Positions 6,361 to 11,244 of a stretch of DNA of 11,244 nucleotides are shown here, piece after piece. This stretch comes from Actinomycetes bacterium (lineage in GTDB: Bacteria > Actinomycetota > Acidimicrobiia > Acidimicrobiales > Palsa-688), in NCBI GenBank assembly GCA_021819345.1, contig JAKARG010000059.1, forward strand, positions 1 to 11,244. The letters run 5' to 3'. The translations under genes and the position numbers were made by a program. The first letter of the stretch is position 1. Each line of letters starts with the position of its first letter. Under the pieces are notes generated by a model. It did not search any database and was not told where the DNA came from. It was given only the letters and a program-made list of their open reading frames with translations.

Positions 6361-6379
6361 TTGGCCAACGGTATGTCAA
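6351..6379 (-). promoter_or_regulatory. Promoter of the P450 gene
   Basis: On the minus strand a perfect TTGACA (6374-6379) is followed after 17 nt by TACCGT (6351-6356), which fits the actinobacterial TAnnnT pattern. The predicted transcript start is near 6344. Both elements lie within the palindromic operator region, so binding there would block RNA polymerase. Confidence 0.65.
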
Positions 6380-6397
6380 GTGCGCAAGGGTACGGGA

Positions 6398-7000
6398 GTG
6401 ACCAGGGTCCCGAGAGCCGAGGCCAAGGCGAGAACTCGTCGGCGCCTGATCGAACAGGCCGAGCGCCTGTTCCGGGAGCAGGGTTACGCCGCCACTTCCC
6501 TCGAGGCGGTGGCCGAGGCCGCCGAGGTGACCAAAGGCGCCATCTACGGTCACTTCGCCAGCAAGGAGGACCTGCTCCTCTGCGCTGTGGAGGCCGCCCC
6601 GACCCCTGACCACGGCGAGCTGCTCAACGACACCTCCCGCCCGCCCCGGGAGCGGCTGGCCGAGCTCGGCAGGAGGCTCGCCCTCGACGAGGTCACCGCC
6701 GACGACGCCGGGCTCGCAGTCGGACTGGAGCTGTTCGCTGCGCTGCTGCGCAACCCCGAAGCCCGGCTGCGCTATGCCGCCGACCTCCGCCGGCGCCTCG
6801 AGGAGCTGGTGAGCACCGACGCCGACGAGCCGCTACCCGACATCGACCCCGTCGAGCCCTGGGCGATCGGCCACGCCTTGTACCTCGGGCTGCGCATCCT
6901 CTGCCGGCTCGATCCGGAGACCTTCACCGAAGGCGTCTTCGAGCACGCCTACGAGCTGCTTGCCGGTCTCTACTCGGGTCCTCCTGGGGCATCGCCATGA
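6398..7000 (+). CDS. TetR/AcrR family transcriptional regulator
   Basis: A 200-residue TetR-family repressor. The N-terminal DNA-binding domain is plain: ARTRRRLIEQAERLFREQGY, then the HTH AATSLEAVAEAAEVTKGAIYGHFASKEDLL (residues 31-60), with the family's conserved IYxHFxSKEDL ending. The remaining helical ligand-binding domain is too variable to predict the inducer. The GTG at 6398 gives a typical short arm before helix 1; a GTG at 6380 and an ATG at 6356 are also in frame, but the latter lies within the operator. It is divergent from the P450 gene and its likely role is ligand-responsive control of that gene and itself. Its 3' end overlaps the convergent rpiB by 31 bp, leaving no room for a terminator between them. 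Confidence 0.93.
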   Translation: MTRVPRAEAKARTRRRLIEQAERLFREQGYAATSLEAVAEAAEVTKGAIYGHFASKEDLLLCAVEAAPTPDHGELLNDTSRPPRERLAELGRRLALDEVTADDAGLAVGLELFAALLRNPEARLRYAADLRRRLEELVSTDADEPLPDIDPVEPWAIGHALYLGLRILCRLDPETFTEGVFEHAYELLAGLYSGPPGASP

Positions 7001-7449
7001 CGGCGGGACTCCTCGGCTTCGATCGCCGAGATCTGCTCGATCCGAGAGACGTGCCGACCCCCGTCGAAGCTCGTCGTGACGAAGACCTCCAAGATGTCGA
7101 GGGCGAGCTCGGTCGCCACCACCCTCGCCCCGAGCGACAGCACGTTGGCGTCGTTGTGCTTGCGTGCGAAGCGGGCGGTGTACTCGTCGTGGCACAGCGC
7201 AGCGCGAGCACCCCGGACCTTGTTGGCCGAGATCTGCTCGCCCTGCCCGCTGCCCCCGACCACCACCCCGAGGTCGGCATCTCCCCGGACCACCTCCCGG
7301 GCGCACCCGGCGCAGTAGTAGGGGTAGTCGACAGGGGCCTCGCTGTCGGTGCCGAGGTCGGCTACCTCGTGGCCGGATGACCGGAGGCGCTCGACGATCG
7401 CCTGCTTGAGCAGGAAGCCCGCGTGGTCCGAGGCGACAGCAATTCGCAC
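6970..7449 (-). CDS. rpiB: RpiB, ribose-5-phosphate isomerase B
   Basis: A 159-residue RpiB, which interconverts ribulose 5-phosphate and ribose 5-phosphate in the pentose phosphate pathway in the cytoplasm. The start MRIAVASDHAGF with Asp8-His9 is diagnostic, followed by DLGTDSEAPVDYP and the phosphate/anomeric loop GGSGQGEQISANK (65-77). In this loop the Cys of the E. coli type is Gly65 and Glu71 takes the position of the catalytic base described for the mycobacterial enzyme, so this is the actinobacterial type. RKHND around 97-100 and LGARVV follow as expected. The GTG start has AGGA eight nt upstream and gives the canonical N-terminus; a longer frame upstream looks non-coding. It is divergent from the DUF4012 gene and overlaps the TetR gene tail to tail. 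The last 15 or so residues are a polar tail. Confidence 0.95.
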   Translation of the reverse strand: MRIAVASDHAGFLLKQAIVERLRSSGHEVADLGTDSEAPVDYPYYCAGCAREVVRGDADLGVVVGGSGQGEQISANKVRGARAALCHDEYTARFARKHNDANVLSLGARVVATELALDILEVFVTTSFDGGRHVSRIEQISAIEAEESRRHGDAPGGPE

Positions 7450-7535
7450 CCCACGTTTCCTAGCAGGTTCGCCGCTCTCCAGGCGACGTGAACAGGTCGA
7501 ACGCTGGGTGCTCCGGCACCACGACGGCTCCCTGG

Positions 7536-7541
7536 TACCGT
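7536..7541 (+). promoter_or_regulatory. Candidate -10 box (TACCGT) of a leaderless transcript
   Basis: TACCGT ends 9 nt before the ATG at 7551, putting the predicted transcript start within a few bases of the ATG. No SD is seen before that ATG and no good -35 is recognisable. The spacing matches the similar boxes before 1258, 9568 and, less closely, 10183. Confidence 0.4.
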
Positions 7542-7550
7542 CCGCGCCGG

Positions 7551-9308
7551 ATGCCTCGCTCACCTCGCTCGGGCCGGGGACCGCTCTGGGTGCTGCTCGG
7601 GGTCCTCGTAGCCCTCTTGGTCGCCTGGGGCGTGGCGGTGGCGCTGCTCCTCCTGCAAGCCGACCACCGCCTACGAGCCGGCATCGCCGCCGCCGACCGG
7701 GCTCGTGCCGGGCTGACCCTCGCCGACCTGACCGACGGTGGCGCCGGACGATCCCTGCAAGCCGCCGGAGCCGACTTCACCGCCGCCCACCGGGGCGTAT
7801 CGAGCCCGTGGGTGGCGCCGCTTCGGGTCCTCCCCTACGTCGGCACCCAGGTCCGCTCGGTCGACGCGCTGAGCCAGGCCGCAGCGACCGTGGCCGCAGC
7901 CGGCGATCGCACCCTCCAGAGCGTGCGCCTGCTCGTCGCCGAACCCCACCACACCCCCGCCGAGCGGGCGGGGCTGCTGGCGCGCATGGCCCGGGCCCTC
8001 GAGGGCCTTCGCTCCGAGGTCTCCGACGTCGGCCTCGGGCCGGCCCACGGCCTCCTGCACCGGCTGGCGCACGAACGGTCGGTCTTCGCAAGCGACCTGG
8101 GCAAGGTCCGGAGCGTGCTCGACCGGGTGGCCGGCGCCACCGGAGCACTGCACGCGATGTTCGACGGACACCAGAGCTACCTGCTGCTCGTGGCCAACAA
8201 CGCCGAGATGCGGGCCGGGTCCGGGATGGCCCTGGAGGCCGGCACCATCCACCTCGACCAGGGGGCGATCGCCGTCACCGGCCTGCAGGACACCGGCAAC
8301 CTCGTGGACCAGTTCCCCGGCGTGCGGCCGACCGGAGACCTCGCCGCCCGGTGGGGCTTCGAGTACCCGCAGCTCGACCTACGAGAGCTGCTCATGTCGC
8401 CGCAGTTCCCCGCCAACGCCGCGCTCGCCGCCCGGATGTGGGCCGCCCACACCGGCCACCCCGTCGACGGGGTCCTGCTCGTCGACGTCCAGGCGCTCGA
8501 CGACGTGCTGGGGGTGATCGGCCCGGTCAGCGCCGACGGGGTGACCCTCGACGCCGCCAATGCCGACAGCTACCTACTCGAGGGCCAGTATGCCGGTATC
8601 GCCGACGCCCAGGTGGAGGCGGCCCGCCACGAGCGCCTCGGCGCCATTGCCGGAGCGGTCTTCCGCCGACTGGAGAGCCCCGGCATCCCCCTGGTTGCCA
8701 TGGCCCGAGCCCTCGGCCGGGCTGCGGACGGCCGTCACCTGATCGCCTGGTCGGCCGAGCCCCGGGTCGAGGCGGACTGGGTCGCCGCCGGAGCCGGCGG
8801 GGAGGTCCGGGGCAACCAGATGCTGCTCGCGCTCATCAACCAGGGAGCCAACAAGCTCGACCCCTACCAGCAGGTCTCTGCGGTGGCCAGCACAGCCGCC
8901 AGCGGGAGGAGCTCGCGCGTGACGGTCCGGGTCACCGTGGACAACACCACCCCCCCGACCCTCACCGGCTACGCCGCCGGCGGATCCCCCGGAGCTCCTC
9001 CGGCCCGGGAGTACGCCGGCGCGATCGCCCTCGACTTCCCCGCCGACGCCACCGACGCCTCGGTGATCGGTGCCGGCCCGCTCGAGGCCCTCGGGCCCGA
9101 CGGTCCCGCCCAGGTGGTCGCCGCCGAGATCGCAGTCCCCGACGGCCAGAGCCGTACGGTCAGCTTCAGCTTCACCCTCCCGGGCCGTCACGGGACCCTG
9201 ACCGTCGATCCGTCGGCGCGGGTACCCCCGACGCAGTGGACTGTCCAGACCGGGCGCGCCTCGGCCGAGCGATTCGACGACTCGATGGCCCACAGCTTCT
9301 CCTGGTGA
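7551..9308 (+). CDS. DUF4012 domain-containing membrane-anchored protein
   Basis: A 585-residue protein with a short basic N-terminus and one strong membrane segment at residues 11-36 (GPLWVLLGVLVALLVAWGV), leaving most of the chain outside the membrane. The body fits DUF4012: HQSYLLLVANNAEMRAGSGM (about 206-225), a WGFEYPQLDLRELLMSPQFP block, HPVDGVLLVDVQALDDVLGVIGPV, and NQGANKLDPYQQVSA near 443-457. DUF4012 genes often lie near exopolysaccharide or cell-envelope genes, but their biochemical role is unknown. The C-terminal 130 residues look beta-rich (RVTVRVTVDNTTPP). The ATG at 7551 places the basic residues correctly before the membrane segment; upstream in-frame sequence would add a poor extension. 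Tandem hairpins follow the stop. The next gene is also a surface protein, a loose envelope theme. Confidence 0.88.
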   Translation: MPRSPRSGRGPLWVLLGVLVALLVAWGVAVALLLLQADHRLRAGIAAADRARAGLTLADLTDGGAGRSLQAAGADFTAAHRGVSSPWVAPLRVLPYVGTQVRSVDALSQAAATVAAAGDRTLQSVRLLVAEPHHTPAERAGLLARMARALEGLRSEVSDVGLGPAHGLLHRLAHERSVFASDLGKVRSVLDRVAGATGALHAMFDGHQSYLLLVANNAEMRAGSGMALEAGTIHLDQGAIAVTGLQDTGNLVDQFPGVRPTGDLAARWGFEYPQLDLRELLMSPQFPANAALAARMWAAHTGHPVDGVLLVDVQALDDVLGVIGPVSADGVTLDAANADSYLLEGQYAGIADAQVEAARHERLGAIAGAVFRRLESPGIPLVAMARALGRAADGRHLIAWSAEPRVEADWVAAGAGGEVRGNQMLLALINQGANKLDPYQQVSAVASTAASGRSSRVTVRVTVDNTTPPTLTGYAAGGSPGAPPAREYAGAIALDFPADATDASVIGAGPLEALGPDGPAQVVAAEIAVPDGQSRTVSFSFTLPGRHGTLTVDPSARVPPTQWTVQTGRASAERFDDSMAHSFSW

Positions 9309-9361
9309 CGGCTGGCCATCCCCGGGCACCCACCCACAACGACGCCGTGTCCGCCGGCGCC

Positions 9362-9394
9362 GGCCACCGGTTGGGATCGAAGGACCCGGTGGCC
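9362..9394 (+). terminator. Candidate terminator of the DUF4012 gene
   Basis: Perfect 9-bp arms GGCCACCGG and CCGGTGGCC flank a 15-nt loop, beginning 54 nt after the stop at 9308. No T-tract follows, which is common for GC-rich actinomycete hairpins. Its 5' arm overlaps the palindrome GCCGGCGCCGGC at 9353-9364. Confidence 0.5.
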
Positions 9395-9448
9395 TAGTGG
9401 GGAGTCGACCACTATGAGCGCTTATCTCTCTCCGCGGTAGATCGCTCA
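9395..9448 (+). other. Two further hairpins directly abutting the terminator hairpin
   Basis: TAGTGG and CCACTA (9395-9400, 9409-9414) pair around an 8-nt loop. Immediately next, TGAGCG-(ctt)-ATCT pairs with AGAT-CGCTCA (9415-9448) around an 11-nt loop. With the hairpin at 9362-9394 this makes three consecutive stems without gaps. I do not recognise a known RNA family. Confidence 0.5.
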
Positions 9449-9529
9449 CGCGGGGCGCCGACTTCGAGAGTCGAGCAGAGCTGCAGGTCGAGAGCCCGAC
9501 AGCTACGGGCACGAAAACTGCGAACGACC

Positions 9530-9558
9530 TTGCCGGCCACCCTGGGTGGGGCTACGAT
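9530..9558 (+). promoter_or_regulatory. Promoter upstream of the LAxTG gene
   Basis: TTGCCG (9530-9535), 17-nt spacer, TACGAT (9553-9558). Both boxes agree well with the housekeeping sigma pattern of actinobacteria. The predicted start is near 9565-9568, at the GTG of the mini-ORF. Confidence 0.6.
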
Positions 9559-9567
9559 CTTCGGCTA

Positions 9568-9615
9568 GTGGACACCTATCTGGAGTCCGGGGCCGTCGAA
9601 GGGACCCTCTCGTGA
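9568..9615 (+). CDS. Putative 15-codon leaderless upstream ORF
   Basis: GTG to TGA encodes VDTYLESGAVEGTLS. The GTG begins 9 nt after the TACGAT -10 box, so the transcript would start at or beside it and be read as leaderless. Its TGA overlaps the GTG start of the LAxTG gene (GTGA), the arrangement expected for translational coupling or a leader peptide. No codon-run suggesting amino-acid attenuation is present. It may be chance, but promoter and overlap are both precise. Confidence 0.4.
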   Translation: MDTYLESGAVEGTLS

Positions 9616-10001
9616 TCAAGCGCCAGCTCGCCATCCTCGCTGTGGCCCTTACTGCGCTCCTCGGACTGCCCGCTCTGGCGAGCAATGCCTGGGCAGCTCC
9701 GGCGCCTGCCGCCTCGGCTGCGCCCGCCAAGATCGGCTCCTGCTATCCGGGATCGGAGCACAAGGCTCCGATGTGCAAGCCCAAGGTGACCACCTCGTCG
9801 AGCCACAGCACCCCCCACCACAGCGCCCCCAGCAACAGCTCTCCCAGCCAGAGCAGCAACTCGTCGCACTCCGCGACCCCGGCCAGCCAGTCCGTGCTGG
9901 CCTTCACCGGGGCCGACGTCGTGGTCACCCTCGCTGTCGCAGCGCTACTGCTCGCCATCGGCCTCGTGATCATCGGCCTGACCCGGCGCCGGACGGCCTG
10001 A
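9612..10001 (+). CDS. Small secreted protein with LAxTG sortase signal
   Basis: A 129-residue precursor. Residues 1-29 are a signal peptide (IKRQLAILAVALTALLGLPALA, cut after NAWA). The mature part starts Ala/Pro-rich, has two cysteines (44 and 55) that could form a disulphide, then about 40 residues of Ser/His/Pro/Thr/Asn linker. The C-terminus is a full cell-wall sorting signal: LAFTG (96-100), a hydrophobic segment (about 101-123) and the basic tail TRRRTA. LAxTG is the motif preferred by class E sortases of high-GC Gram-positives, so the protein is probably attached to peptidoglycan. The GTG at 9612 gives a proper signal peptide and has GAAGGGA seven nt upstream; it overlaps the mini-ORF stop. 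No sortase gene is in the window. The precise role is unknown. Confidence 0.88.
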   Translation: MIKRQLAILAVALTALLGLPALASNAWAAPAPAASAAPAKIGSCYPGSEHKAPMCKPKVTTSSSHSTPHHSAPSNSSPSQSSNSSHSATPASQSVLAFTGADVVVTLAVAALLLAIGLVIIGLTRRRTA

Positions 10002-10016
10002 GCCACCGCTGCGTCA

Positions 10017-10048
10017 GCAGGCAACCGAGCGACCGGGGTACTGCCTGC
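10017..10048 (+). terminator. Candidate terminator of the LAxTG gene
   Basis: GCAGGCA and TGCCTGC pair perfectly around an 18-nt loop that can add an inner ACC/GGT helix. The hairpin begins 15 nt after the stop at 10001. No T-tract follows. A second small hairpin, GCCCC/GGGGC, lies at 10126-10143. Confidence 0.45.
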
Positions 10049-10165
10049 GCCCCACACTGGGCCCGGCGGCCCTGCGAGCAACGGCGCCAGTGGCGGGAGG
10101 CAAGACCCCAGAGCAGATGGCCCCGGCCCCATAGCCCTGGGGCGGCGCCCCCGGTCATCGCCCCG

Positions 10166-10171
10166 TAGGCT
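10166..10171 (+). promoter_or_regulatory. Candidate -10 box (TAGGCT) of the RpiR-type gene
   Basis: TAGGCT fits TAnnnT and ends 11 nt before the ATG at 10183, giving a leader of a few nt at most. No SD and no convincing -35 box are visible. Confidence 0.3.
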
Positions 10172-10182
10172 CTGAAGCCGAG

Positions 10183-11244
10183 ATGGGGGTCGACGAGCGG
10201 ATCACCAAGCAGGCGCATCGCTTGACCGCCGCCGAGCGGCGGGTGGCGGCGGTGATGGCCGACGAGCCCGATGCGGTGGCCTTCGGCACGGTGGCCCTGG
10301 TCGCCCAGAGAGCTGCGACCAGTGGTCCGACCGTGGTGCGCCTGGCGGTGAAGCTCGGCTACGCCGGCTTCGTGGAGCTCCAGGCCGACGTCCAGAGGGA
10401 GCTGTCGCTGTTGCTCGGCCCGGCTCGGGACCGGATCCGCCAGCAGCCGCCGGTCGACCTGCTGGCCCGGGTGGCCGCCGTGGAGGAGCACAACGTGCGT
10501 CGCACGCTGTCGTCGGTGCCCACCGAGCAGTTCGAGGCGGTGGTCGACCGGCTCGCCGACCCGGCGCGGGCGGTGTGGGTGCTCCCGGGCGACGTTACCG
10601 AGCCCGTCGGCTCCACCCTCGCCATCCGTCTCGCCCAGCTCCGGGCGGGCGTGACCCTCCTCGGCGGGTCGGGAGTCGCAGCCGCCCGGTCCCTCGCCGG
10701 GCTCGAGGGCGGCGACACGCTCGTGGCGATCGACATCCGCCGCTACGAGAGCTGGCTGGTCGAGCTGACCCGCTGGGCCACCGACGCCGGCGCCGTGCTG
10801 ATCGCGCTCACCGACGGGCCGCTGTCCCCCCTCGCCGCCAGAGCCACCGAGACGCTCACGATCGCCGCCGAGGGCGTGGGCCCCTTCGACTCGATGGCTG
10901 CCGGCGTCGCCCTCGCCAACGCCCTCGTCGCCGGCGTCGCGACCAGGGTCCGTCAGTCGGCCACCGACCGCCTCGACCGGGTCGAGGCCGCCTGGACGGC
11001 CACCGGGTCGCTCGACTTCGACCCGACCGGCTCGGTGGGCCGGCGCCCGCCCGGACCTGCGAGCCGGCTCGACGGGGAGCCCGACGCCGACGCTGCGCTC
11101 CGGGACGAGGAAGACGCCGAGCCGGGCCGAGCGGCGAGGCCCGAGCCCCGGCCAACAGACGACCCGGAGCGAGCAGCCGCGCCTGCAGCACCCGGGCCGA
11201 CCCCGAGCGGCCGGGCGCGACGGTCCCCGCAGCGCTCAGCGGGG
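10183..11244 (+). CDS. RpiR/MurR family transcriptional regulator (3' truncated by window)
   Basis: An open frame of 354 codons with no stop before the window ends. Residues 1-75 are the RpiR-type HTH: LTAAERRVAAVMADEPDAVA, then ATSGPTVVRLAVKLGYAGFVELQ, close to the family pattern LSxAERxVAxYL...SxxTVVRxAxxLGYxGFxEL. Residues about 115-260 form a SIS (sugar isomerase) domain that usually binds a phosphosugar (VWVLPGDV, RLAQLRAGVTLL, GDTLVAIDIRRYES, AVLIALTDGPLSPLA). Normal family members end near residue 280-290; here a Pro/Arg/Glu/Asp-rich tail continues for at least 74 residues. ATG 10183 is taken because it sits at the correct distance before the HTH. Its target and ligand cannot be read. 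rpiB lies 2.7 kb away with other genes between, so a link as in E. coli rpiR-rpiB is not supported. Confidence 0.9.
   Translation, partial: MGVDERITKQAHRLTAAERRVAAVMADEPDAVAFGTVALVAQRAATSGPTVVRLAVKLGYAGFVELQADVQRELSLLLGPARDRIRQQPPVDLLARVAAVEEHNVRRTLSSVPTEQFEAVVDRLADPARAVWVLPGDVTEPVGSTLAIRLAQLRAGVTLLGGSGVAAARSLAGLEGGDTLVAIDIRRYESWLVELTRWATDAGAVLIALTDGPLSPLAARATETLTIAAEGVGPFDSMAAGVALANALVAGVATRVRQSATDRLDRVEAAWTATGSLDFDPTGSVGRRPPGPASRLDGEPDADAALRDEEDAEPGRAARPEPRPTDDPERAAAPAAPGPTPSGRARRSPQRSAG

Noticed and set aside
7349..9397. 682-codon plus-strand frame overlapping the DUF4012 gene
   Set aside because: Extremely Arg/Pro-rich reading in the wrong frame relative to a recognised protein.
9309..9530. 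Riboswitch or known small RNA upstream of the LAxTG gene
   Set aside because: The hairpins lie upstream of the predicted promoter and match no riboswitch core I know.
6970..11244. RpiR regulator controlling rpiB, as in E. coli
   Set aside because: The genes are separated by two other transcription units and no shared operator is visible.
1..11244. CRISPR array, defence island or mobile element
   Set aside because: No regularly spaced repeats with unique spacers, no transposase, integrase or nuclease gene; the direct repeats present are short, tandem and local.

Overview
The window reads as a chromosomal segment of a very GC-rich actinomycete. The evidence is the strong G/C preference at third codon positions, many GTG starts, TAnnnT-type -10 boxes close to SD-less ATGs, an actinobacterial-type RpiB (Glu instead of Cys in the active-site loop), a DIP1984-family gene and a LAxTG cell-wall sorting signal. 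An uncultured or little-studied lineage such as Acidimicrobiia is a reasonable guess, but nothing here proves it. I see no tRNA, rRNA, CRISPR array, insertion sequence or phage gene.

Layout. (1) 1-1115: 3' end of lutB and complete lutC, the last two genes of an L-lactate oxidation operon, overlapping by GTGA. lutC ends in a G-run repeat, and a short direct repeat duplicates its stop region. (2) 1258-3384: a 708-residue protein of unknown function with an N-terminal coiled coil, seven hexapeptide repeats, a TPR-like stretch and a C-terminal conserved-looking module. It converges on (3) bioY, 3464-4060 on the minus strand, a biotin transporter S component with a structured leader. Divergent from bioY is (4) a DIP1984-family gene, 4222-4683. 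(5) 4684-5058 holds no gene, only hairpins and degenerate direct repeats. (6) 5059-7000: a cytochrome P450 (minus) and a TetR regulator (plus), divergent over a shared promoter/operator. The TetR gene overlaps the 3' end of (7) rpiB, 6970-7449 minus. (8) 7551-9308: a DUF4012 membrane-anchored protein, followed by a run of three hairpins. (9) 9612-10001: a small secreted LAxTG protein, preceded by a good promoter and a 15-codon leaderless upstream ORF. (10) 10183 to the end: an RpiR/MurR-type regulator with a long disordered tail that leaves the window.

The genes do not form one pathway. Four local units can be argued from sequence: the lut operon, the P450/TetR pair, the bioY leader, and the mini-ORF/LAxTG unit. 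The most unusual recurring structure is a tiny ORF starting 6-9 nt after a TAnnnT -10 box, whose stop overlaps the GTG start of the next gene as GTGA. It occurs in front of both the P450 and the LAxTG gene. I did not find a clear multi-gene system of new type; the 708-residue protein and the coupled mini-ORFs are the best candidates for something undescribed.
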